NCBI GenBank assembly: GCA_964016885.1
Contig: OZ024743.1
Location: 177,357,074 to 177,421,073 of the forward strand
Reading direction: 5' to 3'
From: Eledone cirrhosa
Lineage: Eukaryota > Mollusca > Cephalopoda > Octopoda > Eledonidae
DNA length: 64,000 nucleotides
In this document: positions 27,877-38,700 of the stretch, piece after piece
Layout: the number at the start of each line of letters is the position of its first letter
Numbering within the stretch: the first letter of the stretch is position 1
Program-made: the position numbers and the translations under genes
The notes under the pieces: generated by a model
Databases searched by the model: none
Told to the model about the DNA's origin: nothing
What the model saw: only the letters and a program-made list of their open reading frames with translations

Positions 27877-30147
27877 TCATGTGGAGAATGTTTTGCATTT
27901 TTCAGATGTTATGAAAGTGGGATTCATGTGGAGAATGATTTCCATATTGTGAGATCTTATGAAAGTGGCATTCATGTGGAAGATGTTTTGCATATTGTCA
28001 GATGTTATGAAAGTGGGATTCATGTGGAGAATGTTTTCCATATTGTCACATCTTATGAAAGTGGGATTCATGTGGAGAATGATTTCCATATTGTCAGATC
28101 TTATGAAAGTGGGATTCATGTGGAGAATGTTTTGCATATTGTCAGATGTTATGAAAGTGGGATTCATGTGGAGAATGTTTTGCATATTGTCAGATGTTAT
28201 GAAAGTAGGATTCATGTGGAGAATGATTTCCATATTGTCAGATCTTATGAAAGTGGGATTCATGTGGAGAATGTTTTACATATTGTCAGATGTTATGAAA
28301 GTGGGATTCATGTGGAGAATGATTTCCATATTGTCAGATGTTATGAAAGTGGGATTAATGTGGAGAATATTTTGCATATTGTCAGATGTTATGAAAGTGG
28401 GATTCACGTGGAGAATGTTTTCCATATTGTCAGATGTTATGAAAGTGGGATTGATGTGGAGAATGTTTTGCATATTGTCAGATGTTATGAATGTGGGATT
28501 CATGTGGAGAATGTTTTCAATATTGTCAGATGTTATGAAGGTGGGATTGATGTGGAGAATGTTTTGCATATTGTCAGATGTTATGAAAGTGGGATTCATG
28601 TGGAGAAAGATTTCCATATTGTCATATCTTATGAAAGTGGGATTCATGTGGTGAATGTTTTCCATATTGTCATATCTTATGAAATTGGGATTCATGTGGA
28701 GAATGTTTTGCATATTGTCAGATCTTATGAAAGTGGGATTCATGTGGAGAATGATTTCCATATTGTCAGATCTTATGAATGTGGGATTCATGTGGAGAAT
28801 GTTTTGCATAGTGTCAGATGTTATGAATGTGGGATTGATGTAGAGAATGTTTTACATATTGTCAGATCTTATGAAAGTGGGATTCATGTGGAGAATGTTT
28901 TCCATATTGTTAGATGTTATGAAAGTGGGATTCATGTGGAGAATGTTTTACACATTGTCAGATGCTATGAAAGTGGGATTCATGTGGAGAATGTTTTGCA
29001 TATTGTCAGATGTTATGAAAGTGGGATTCATGTGGAGAATGATTTCGATATTGTCAGATCTTATGAAAGTGGGATTCATTTGGAGAATGTTTTGCATATT
29101 GTCAGATGTTATGAAAGTGGGATTCATGTGGAGAATGTTTTCCATATTGTCAGGAGTTATGAAGGTGGGATTCATGTGGAGAATGATTTCCATACTGTCA
29201 GATCTTATGAAAGTGGGATTCATGTGGAGAATATTTTCCATATTGTTAGATGTTATGAAAGTGGGATTCATGTGGAGAATGATTTACATATTGTCAGATG
29301 TTATGAAAGTGGGATTCATGTAGAGAATGTTTTCCATATTGTCAGCTCTTATGAAAGTGTGATTCATGTGGATAATGTTTTCCATATTGCCAGATCTTAT
29401 GAAAGTGGGATTCATGTGGAGAATGTTTCGCATATTGTCAGATGTTATGAAAGTGGGATTCATGTGGAGAATGTTTTCCATATTGTCAGATCTTATGAAA
29501 GTGGGATTCATGTGGAGAATGTTTTCCATATTGTCAGATCTTATGAAAGTGGGATTCATGTGGAGAATGTTTTGCATATTGTCAGATGTTATGAAAGTGG
29601 GATTCATGTGGAGAATGTTTTCCATATTGTCAGATCTTATGAAAGTGGGATTGATGTGGAGAATGTTTTGCATAATGTCAGATGTTATGAAAGTAGGATT
29701 GATGTGGAGAATGTTTTGCATATTGTCAGATGTTATGAAAGTGGGATTCATGTTGAGAATGTTTTGCATATTGTCAGATGTTATGAAAGTAGGATTCATG
29801 TGGAGAATGATTTCCATATTGTGAGATCTTATGAAAGTGGCATTCATGTGGAAGATGTTTTGCATATTGTCAGATGTTATGAAAGTGGGATTCATGTGGA
29901 GAATGTTTTCCATATTGTCAGATCTTATGAAAGTGGGATTCATGTGGAGAATGATTTCCATATTGTCTGATCTTATGAAAGTGGGATTCATGTGGAGAAT
30001 GTTTTGCATATTGTCAGATGTTATGAAAGTGGGATTCATGTTGAGAATGTTTTGCATATTGTCAGATGTTATGAAAGTAGGATTCATGTGGAGAATGATT
30101 TCCATATTGTCAGATGTTATGAAAGTGGGATTCATGTGGAGAATGTT
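27877..30147 (+). repeat. HOR unit U6: partial alpha, beta, gamma, extended delta
   Basis: Alpha is reduced to about eight monomers (27,877-28,275) after the 27,897 loss. Beta is 28,276-28,947 and gamma 28,948-29,283, both of normal length. The following segment (29,284-30,147, 18 monomers) starts as delta and then contains a short E-like insert near 29,640-29,720. It ends as alpha-flank monomers matching 27,174-27,545 at offset 2,590. GTGTGATTCATGTGGATAATG near 29,357 and GTTTCGCATATTG near 29,426 are private. Confidence 0.75.
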
Positions 30148-31011
30148 TTACATATTGTCAGATGTTATGAAAGTGGGATTCATGTGGAGAATGTTTTCCA
30201 TATTGTCAGATGTTATGAATGTGGGATTGATGTGGAGAATGTTTTGCATATTGTCAGATGTTATGAAAGTGGGATTCATGTGGAGAATGTTTTCCATTTT
30301 GTCAGATGTTATGAAGGTGGGATTGATGTGGAGAATGTTTTGCATATTGTCAGATGTTATGAAAGTGGGATTCATGTGGAGAAAGATTTCCATATTGTCA
30401 TATCTTATGAAAGTGGGATTCATGTGGTGAATGTTTTCCATATTGTCATATCTTATGAAATTGGGATTCATGTGGAGAATGTTTTGCATATTGTCAGATC
30501 TTATGAAAGTGGGATTCATGTGGAGAATGATTTCCATATTGTCAGATCTTATGAATGTGGGATTCATGTGGAGAATGTTTTGCATAGTGTCAGATGTTAT
30601 GAAAGTGGGATTGATGTGGAGAATGGTTTACATGTTGTCAGATGCTATGAAAGTGGGATTCATGTGGAGAATGTTTTACACATTGTCAGATGCTATGAAA
30701 GTGGGATTCATGTGGAGAATGATTTCGATATTGTCAGATCTTATGAAAGTGGGATTCATGTGGAGAATTATTTCCATATTGTGAGATCTTATGAAAGTGG
30801 CATTCATGTGGAAGATGTTTTCCATATTGTCAGGTGTTATGAAAGTGGGATTCATGTGGAGAATGTTTTCCATATTGTCAGATGTTATGAAAGTGGGATT
30901 GATGTGGAGAATGTTTTGCATATTGTCAGATGTTATGAAAGTGAGATTCATGTGGAGAATGTTTTCCATATTGTCAGATGTTATACAAGTGGGATTCATG
31001 TGGAGAATGCT
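30148..31011 (+). repeat. Last beta-like module and gamma remnant of the HOR field
   Basis: A shortened beta (11 monomers, about 30,148-30,675) keeps GTGGTGAATG, GAAATTGGG and CATAGTGTC. It is followed by seven monomers with TTACACATTG and GATTTCGATATTG from gamma. A private GAGAATTATTTCC monomer lies near 30,770. The clean modular order ends here. Confidence 0.7.
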
Positions 31012-31050
31012 TTACATATTGTCAGATGTTATGAAAGTGGGATTGATGTG

Positions 31051-31597
31051 GAGAATGTTTTCCATGTTGTCAGATCTGATGAAAGTGGGATTCATGTGGA
31101 GAATGTTTTCCATATTGCCAGATCTTATGAAATTGGGATTCATGTGGAGAATGTTTTGCATATTGTCAGATGTTATGAAAGTGGGATTCATGTGGAGAAT
31201 GTTTTCCATATTCTCAGATCTTATGAAAGTGGGATTCATGTGGAGAATGTTTTCCATATTGTCAGATCTTATGAAAGGGGATTCATGTGGAGAATGTTTT
31301 GCATATTGTCAGATGTTATGAAAGTGGGATTCATGTGGAGAATGTTTTCCATATTGTCAGATCTTATGAAAGTGGGATTGATGTGGAGAATGTTTTGCAT
31401 AATGTCAGATGTTATGAAAGTGGGATTGATGTGGAGAATGTTTTGCATATTGTTAGATCTTATGAAAGTGGGATTCATGTGGAGAATGTTTTCTATATTG
31501 TCAGATATTATGAAAGTGGGATTCATGTGGAGAATGTTTTCCATATTGTCAGATGTTATGAAAGTGGGATTGATGTGGAGAATGTCTTGCATATTGT
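31051..31597 (+). repeat. E module, copy 6
   Basis: AAAGGGG is at 31,274-31,280 with no later compensating change. Private variants include TTATACAAGTGGG near 30,983, CATATTCTCAG near 31,210 and GAAATTGGG near 31,131. It forms the left part of the 1,439-bp tandem pair. The module sits about 16 kb from copy 5, beyond the whole alpha-beta-gamma-delta field. Confidence 0.8.
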
Positions 31598-32550
31598 CAG
31601 ATGTTATGAAAGTGGGATTGATGTGGAGAATGTTTTGCATATTGTCAGATGTTATGAAAGTGGGATTCATGTGGAGAATGTTTCCCATTTTGTCAGATGT
31701 TATGAAAGTGGGATTCATGTGGAGGATGATTTCCATATTGTCAGATCTTATGAAAGTGGGATTGATGTGGAGAATTTTTTGCATATTGTCAGATCTTATG
31801 AAAGTGGGATTGATGTGGAGAATGTTTTGCATAATGTCAGATGTTATGAAAGTGGGATTGATGTGGAGAATGTTTTGCATATTGTTAGATGTTATGAAAG
31901 TGGGATTCACGTGGAGAATGTTTTCCATATTGTGAGATCTTATGAAAGTGGCATTCATGTGGAAGATGTTTTGCATATTGTCAGATGTTATGAAAGAGGG
32001 ATTCATGTGGAGAATGTTTTCCATATTGTCAGATCTTATGAAAGTGGGATTCATGTGGAGAATGTTTTGAATATTGTCAGATGTTATGAAAGTGGGATTC
32101 ATGTGGAGAATGTTTTGCATATTGTCAGATCTTATGAAAGTAGGATTCATGTGGAGAATGATTTCCATATTGTCAGATCTTATGAAAGTGGGATGCATGT
32201 GGAGAATGTTTTATATATTGTCAGATGTTATGAAACTGGGATTGATGTGGAGAATGATTTCCATATTGTCAGATCTTATGAAAGTGGGATTCATGTGGAG
32301 AATGTTTTATATATTGTCAGATGTTATGAAAGTGGGATTGATGTGGAGAATGATTTCCATATTGTCAGATCTTATGAAAGTGGGATTCATGTGGAGAATG
32401 TTTTATATATTGTCAGATGTTATGAAAGTGGGATTCATGTGGAGAATGATTTCCATATTGTCAGATGTTATGAAAGTGGGATTAATGTGGAGAATGTTTT
32501 GCATATTGTCAGATGTTATGAAAGTGGGATTCACGTGGAGAATGTTTTCC
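31270..32550 (+). repeat. 1,439-bp tandem pair, copy 1
   Basis: This copy begins at the AAAGGGG monomer of E copy 6 and matches 32,709-33,990 at a constant offset of 1,439 bp (30 monomers minus one base). It shares GTGGAGGATGATTTCC (about 31,722 and 33,161) and GGGATGCATG (32,191 and 33,630) with the other copy. Inside the match, two to three monomers near 31,805-31,900 differ in type from 33,244-33,340, which looks like a short gene-conversion patch. Confidence 0.8.
32170..32460 (+). repeat. 96-bp dimeric sub-array, copy 1
   Basis: Two monomer types alternate here: one with GTTTTATATATTG and CAGATGTT, the next with GATTTCCATATTG and CAGATCTT. They form about three 96-bp dimers in a row. A GAAACTGGG variant near 32,233, otherwise typical of domain B, sits in the first dimer. 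The alternation is local to this array position and its duplicate. Confidence 0.8.
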
Positions 32551-32639
32551 ATATTGTGAGATCTTATGAAAGTGGCATTCATGTGGAAGATGTTTTGCAT
32601 ATTGTCAGATGTTATGAAAGTGGGATTCATGTGGAGAAT

Positions 32640-33036
32640 GTTTTCCATATTGTCAGATCTTATGAAAGTGGGATTCATGTGGAGAATGTTTTCCATATTG
32701 TCAGATCTTATGAAAGGGGATTCATGTGGAGAATGTTTTGCATATTGTCAGATGTTATGAAAGTGGGATTCATGTGGAGAATGTTTTCCATATTGTCAGA
32801 TCTTATGAAAGTGGGATTGATGTGGAGAATGTTTTGCATAATGTCAGATGTTATGAAATTTGGATTGATGTGGAGAATGTTTTGAATATTGTTAGATGTT
32901 ATGAAAGTGGGATTCATGTGGAGAATGTTTTCTATATTGTCAGATATTATGAAAGTGGGATTCATGTGGAGAATGTTTTCCATATTGTCAGATGTTATGA
33001 AAGTGGGATTGATGTGGAGAATGTCTTGCATATTGT
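32640..33036 (+). repeat. E module, partial copy 7
   Basis: Only the right two thirds of the module are present, from just before AAAGGGG (32,713-32,719) onward. It lies 1,439 bp after copy 6. Private variants include GAAATTTGGATTG near 32,847 and GTTTTGAATATTG near 32,879. The CATGTTGTC and GCCAGATC monomers that open the module are missing. Confidence 0.75.
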
Positions 33037-33990
33037 CAGATGTTATGAAAGTGGGATTGATTTGGAGAATGTTTTGCATATTGTCAGATGTTATGAAAGT
33101 GGGATTCATGTGGAGAATGTTTCCCATTTTGTCAGATGTTATGAAAGTGGGATTCATGTGGAGGATGATTTCCATATTGTCAGATCTTATGAAAGTGGGA
33201 TTGATGTGGAGAATTTTTTGCATATTGTCAGATCTTATGAAAGTGGGATTCATGTGGAGAATGTTTTCCATATTGACAGATGTTATGAAAGTGGGATTAA
33301 TGTGGAGAATGTTTTATATATTGTCAGATGTTATGAAAGTGGGATTCACGTGGAGAATGTTTTCCATATTGTGAGATCTTATGAAAGTGGCATTCATGTG
33401 GAAGATGTTTTGCATATTGTCAGATGTTATGAAAGAGGGATTCATGTGGAGAATGTTTTCCATATTGTCAGATCTTATGAAAGTGGGATTCATGTGGAGA
33501 ATGTTTTGCATATTGTCAGATGTTATGAAAGTGGGATTCATGTGGAGAATGTTTTGCATATTGTCAGATCTTATGAAAGTAGGATTCATGTGGAGAATGA
33601 TTTCCATATTGTCAGATCTTATGAAAGTGGGATGCATGTGGAGAATGTTTTATATATTGTCAGATGTTATGAAAGTGGGATTGATGTGGAGAATGATTTC
33701 CATATTGTCAGATCTTATGAAAGTGGGATTCATGTGGAGAATGTTTTATATATTGTCAGATGTTATGAAAGTGGGATTGATGTGGAGAATGATTTCCATA
33801 TTGTCAGATCTTATGAAAGTGGGATTCATGTGGAGAATGTTTTATATATTGTCAGATGTTATGAAAGTGGGATTCATGTGGAGAATGATTTCCATATTGT
33901 CAGATGTTATGAAAGTGGGATTAATGTGGAGAATGTTTTGCATATTGTCAGATGTTATGAAAGTGGGATTCACGTGGATAATGTTTTCCA
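32709..33990 (+). repeat. 1,439-bp tandem pair, copy 2
   Basis: This is the second copy of the 31,270-32,550 segment. It keeps the GGATTCACGTGG monomer at its right end but diverges there: GTGGATAATG near 33,977 against GTGGAGAATG in copy 1. CATATTGACAG near 33,272 and GATTTGGAG near 33,059 are private. The copies appear more diverged than the domain B duplications. Confidence 0.8.
33609..33899 (+). repeat. 96-bp dimeric sub-array, copy 2
   Basis: This is the same three-dimer alternation, 1,439 bp downstream, carried by the tandem duplication. It has GAAAGTGGG where copy 1 has GAAACTGGG, so one copy changed after duplication. Confidence 0.8.
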
Positions 33991-36900
33991 TATTGTCAGA
34001 TGTTATGAAAGTGGGATTGATGTGGAGAATGATTTCCATATTGTCAGATCTTATGAAAGTGGGATTCATGTGGAGAATGTTTTGCATATTGTCAGAAGTC
34101 ATGAAAGTGGGATTCATGTGGAGAATGATTTCCATATTGTCAGATGTTATGAAAGTGGGATTAATGTGGAGAATGTTTTATATATTGTCAGATGTTATGA
34201 AAGTGGGATTCACGTGGAGAATGTTTTCCATATTGTGAGATCTTATGAAAGTGGCATTCATGTGGAAGATGTTTTGCATATTGTCAGATGTTATGAAAGT
34301 GGGATTCATGTGGAGAATGTTTTCCATATTGTCAGATCTTATGAAAGTGGGATTCATGTGGAGAATGATTTACATATTGTTAGATCTTATGAAAGTGGGA
34401 TTCATGTGGAGAATGTTTTGCATATTGTCAGATGTTATGAAAATGGGATTCATGTGGAGAATGTTTTGCATATTGTCAGATGTTATGAAAGTGGGATTCA
34501 TGTGGAGAATGATTTCCATACTGTCAGATGTTATGAAAGTGGGATTGATGTGGAGAATATTTTGCATATTGTCAGATGTTATGAAAGTGGGATTCACGTG
34601 GAGAATGTTTTGCATATTGTCAGATGTTATGAAAGTGGGATTGATGTGGAGAATGTTTTGCATATTGTGAGATGTTATGAAAGTGGGATTCATGTGGAGA
34701 ATGATTTCCATATTGTCAGATCTTATGAAAGTGGGATTCATGTGGAGAATGTTTTGCATATTGTCAGATCTTATGAAAGTGGGATTCATGTGGAGAATGT
34801 TTTATATATTGTCAGACGTTATGAAAGTGGGATTCATGTGGAGAATGTTTTCCATATTGTCAGATCTTATGAAAGTGGGATTCATGTGGAGAATGATTTC
34901 CATATTGTCAGATCTTATGAAAGTGGGATTCATGTGGAGAATGTTTTGCATGTTGTCAGATGTTATGAAAGTGGGATTCATGTGGAGAATGTTTTGCATA
35001 TTGTCAGATGTTATGAAAGTAGGATTGATGTGGAGAATGATTTCCATATTGTCAGATCTTATGAAAGTGGGATTCATGTGGAGAATGTTTTACATATTGT
35101 CAGATGTTATGAAAGTGGGATTCATGTAGAGAATGATTTCCATATTGTCAGATGTTATGAAAGTGGGATTAATGTGGAGAATATTTTGCATATTGTCAGA
35201 TGTTATGAACGTGGGATTCACGTGGAGAATGTTTTCCATATTGTCAGATGTTATGAAAGTGGGACTGATGTGGAGAATGTTTTGCATATTGTCAGATGTT
35301 ATGAAAGTGGGATTGATGTGGAGAATGTTTTGCATATTGTCAGATGTTATGAAAGTGGGATTCATGTGGAGAATGATTTCCATATTGTCAGATGTTATGA
35401 AGGTGGGATTGATGTGGAGAATGTTTTGCATATTTTCAGATGTTATGAAAGTGGGATTCATGTGGAGAAAGATTTCCATATTGTCATATCTTATGAAAGG
35501 GGGATTCATTTGGAGAATGTTTTGCATATTGTCAGATGTTATGAAAGTGGGATTCATGTGGAGAATGTTTTCCATATTGTCAGAAGTTATGAAGGAGGGA
35601 TTCATGTGGAGAATGATTTCCATACTGTCAGATCTTATGAAAGTGGGATTCATGTGGAGAATGTTTTCCATATTGTTAGATGTTATGAAAGTGGGATTCA
35701 TGTGGAGAATGATTTACATATTGTCAGATGTTATGAAAGTGGGATTCATGTGGAGAATGTTTTACACATTGTCAGATCTTATGAAAGTGGGATTCATGTG
35801 GAGAATGTTTTCCATATTGTTAGATCTTATGAAAGTGGGATTCATGTGGAGAATGTTTCCCATATTGTCAGATGTTATGAAAGTGGGATTCATGTGGAGA
35901 ATATTTTCCATATTTTCAGATCTTATGAAAGTAGGATTAATGTGGAGAATGTTTTCCATATTGTCAGATCTTATGAAAGTGGGATTAATGTGGAGAATGT
36001 TTTGCATATTGTCAGATTTTATGAAAGTGGGATGCATGTGGAGAATGTTTTCCCTATTGTCAGATGTTATGAAAGTAGGATTCATGTGGAGAATGATTTC
36101 CATATTGTCAGATCTTATGAAAGTGGGATTCATGTGGAGAATGTTTTACATATTGTCAGATGTTATGAAAGTGGGATTCATGTGGAGAATGTTTTCCATA
36201 TTGTCAGATGTTATGAAGGTGGGATTCACGTGGAGAATGTTTTCCATATTGTCAGATCTTATGAAAGTGGGATTGATGTGGAGAATTATTTGCATATTGT
36301 CAGATCTTATGAAAGTGGGATTCATGTGGAGAATGTTTTACATATTGTAAGATGTTATGAAAGTGGGATTCATGTGGAGAATGTTTTCCATATTGTCAGA
36401 TGTTATGAAAGTGGGATTAATGTGGAGAATGTTTTATATATTGTCAGATGTTATGAAAGTGGGATTCATGTGGAGAATGTTTTCCATATTGTCAGATCTT
36501 ATGAAAGTGGGATTCATGTGGAGAATGATTTCCATATTGTCAGATCTTATGAAAGTGGGATTCATGTGGAGAATGTTTTGCATATTGTCAGATGTTATGA
36601 AGGTGGGATTCATGTGGAGAATGATTTCCATATTGTCAGATCTTATGAAAGTGGGATTGATGTGGAGAATTTTTTGCATATTGTCAGATCTTATGAAAGT
36701 GGGATTCATGTGGAGAATGTTTTATATATTGTCAGATGTTATGAAAGTGGGATTCATGTGGAGAATGTTTTCCATATTGTCAGATCTTATGAAAGTGGGA
36801 TTCATGTGGAGAATGATTTCCATATTGTCAGATCTTATGAAAGTGGGATTCATGTGGAGAATGTTTTGCATGTTGTCAGATGTTATGAAAGTGGGATTCA

Positions 36901-37295
36901 TGTGGAGAATGTTTTGCATATTGTCAGATGTTATGAAAGTAGGATTCATGTGGAGAATGATTTCCATATTGTCAGATCTTATGAAAGTGGGATTCATGTG
37001 GAGAATGTTTTTCATATTGTCAGATGTTATGAAAGTGGGATTCATGTGGAGAATGATTTCCATATTGTCAGATGTTATGAAAGTGGGATTAATGTGGAGA
37101 ATATTTTGCATATTGTCAGATGTTATGAATGTGGGATTCACGTGGAGAATGTTTTCCATATTGTCAGATCTTATGAAAGTGGGATTCATGTGGAGAATGT
37201 TTTGCATATTGTCAGAAGTTATGAAAGTGAGATTCATGTGGAGAATGTTTCCCATTTTGTCAGATGTTATGTAAGTGGGATTCATGTGGAGAATG
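33991..37295 (+). repeat. Heterogeneous right flank of domain A
   Basis: About 69 monomers lie here without a regular module order and with many singleton variants. Examples are CAGACGTTATG near 34,814, GAACGTGGG near 35,209, CCCTATTG near 36,052 and GATGCATG near 36,031. About 34,745-35,240 recurs at about 36,665-37,160 (offset 1,920, 40 monomers). The TTTTCAG variant that becomes a marker of domain B appears here at about 35,433 and 35,912, still with TTATG or CTTATG behind it. The stretch looks like an older, less homogenised edge. Confidence 0.75.
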
Positions 37296-37352
37296 TTTTC
37301 CATATTTTCAGATGTTACGAAAGTTGGATTCCTGTGAGAATTTTTTACCATA
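37296..37352 (+). other. Boundary between domains A and B
   Basis: Over about one monomer the array passes from domain A type (GTTTCCCATTTTG near 37,250, GTAAGTGGG near 37,270) to TTTTCAGATGTTACG (about 37,303) and GTGAGAATTTTTTACC (about 37,334). The boundary monomer itself has AAGTTGGATTCCTGTG. The CCTGTG ending appears nowhere else that I saw. No foreign sequence marks the join, so the change occurs inside the array. Confidence 0.75.
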
Positions 37353-37647
37353 TTGTCAGATGTTATGAAAGTGGGATTAATCTGGAGAATGTTTTACATC
37401 TTGTCAGATGTTATGAAAGTGGGATTCATGTGGAGAATGTTTTGCATGTTGTCAGATGTTATGAAAGTGGGATTAATATGGAGAATGTTTTACATATTGT
37501 CAGATGTTATGAAAGTGGGATTCATGTGGAGAATGTTTTTCATATTGTCAGATGTTATGAAAGTGGGATTAATGTGGAGAATGTTTTACATATTGTCAGA
37601 TGTTATGTAAGTGGGATTCATGTGGAGAATGTTTTCCATATTGTCAC

Positions 37648-38700
37648 ATGTTATGAAAGTGGGATTAATGTGGAGAATGTTTTACATATTGTCAGATGAT
37701 ATGAAAGTGGAATTCATGTGGAGAATGTTTTCCATATTGTCAGATCATATGAAAGTGGGCTTCATGTGGAGTATGTTTTGCATATTGTCAGATCTTATGA
37801 AACTGGGATTCATGTGGAGAATGTTTTCCATATTGTCAGATGTTATGAAACTGGGATTCATGTGGAGAATGTTTTCCATATTTTCAGATGTTACGAAAGT
37901 GGGATTCATGTGAGAATTTTTTTCCATATTGTCAGATGTTACGAAAGTGGGATTAATGTGGAGAATGTTTTGCATATTGTCAGATGTTATGAAAGTGGGA
38001 TTCATGTGAGAATGTTTTCCATATTGTCAGATGTTATGAAAGTGGGATTCATGTGGAGAATGTTTTGCATATTGTCAGATGTTATGAAAGTGGGATTCAT
38101 GTGGAGAATGTTTTACATATTGTCAGATGTTACGAAAGTGGGATTCATGTGAGAATGTTTTCCAAATTGTCAGATGTTATGAAAGTGGGATTAATGTGGA
38201 GAATGTTTTCCATATTGTCAGATGTTATGAAAGTGGGATTCATGTAGAGAATGTTTTGCATATTGTCAGATGTTATGAAAGTGGGATTCATGTGGAGAAT
38301 GTTTTGCATATTGTCAGATGTTTTGAAAGTGGGACTCATGTGGAGAATGTTTTACATATTGTCAGATGTTACGAAAGTGGGATTCATGTGAGAATGTTTT
38401 CCATATTGTCAGATGTTATGAAACTGGGATTCATGTGGAGAATGTTTTCCATATTTTCAGATGTTACGAAAGTGGGATTCATGTAAGAATTTTTTACCAT
38501 ATTGTCAGATGTTATGAAAGTGGCATTAATCTGGAGAATGTTTAACATGTTGTCAGATGTTATGAAAGTGGGATTCATGTGGATAATGTTTTGCATATTG
38601 TCAGATGTTATGAAAGTGGGATTAATGTGGAGAATGTTTTACAAATTGTCAGATGTTATGAAAGAGGAATTCATGTGGAGAATGTTTTGCATATTGTCAG
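37648..38700 (+). repeat. 1,053-bp tandem duplication, copy 1
   Basis: This copy matches 38,701-39,753 at a constant offset of 1,053 bp (22 monomers minus three bases). The missing bases come from the 47-bp monomers inside the unit, with GTGAGAATG near 38,007, 38,149 and 38,388. By eye the copies differ at about six positions, such as GTATGTTTT here against GTATATTTT and GATCTT against GTTCTT. Both also share a GTTTTGAAAGTGGGACTC monomer. Confidence 0.88.

Larger units (their letters stand above)
1..37295 (+). repeat. Domain A of the satellite
   Basis: This domain is defined by variants that are common here and rare or absent downstream: GATTTCC at monomer positions 7-13, the CACGTG form of the last hexamer, GTGGTGAATG, CATAGTGTCAG and GAAATTGGG. 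Most monomers are exactly 48 bp, so phase is held for many kilobases, for example from about 14,945 to 27,745. The exceptions are a few 47- and 49-bp monomers, most of them tied to one module (E, below). The domain holds the large duplicated block, the alpha-beta-gamma-delta HOR field and a heterogeneous right flank. Confidence 0.85.
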
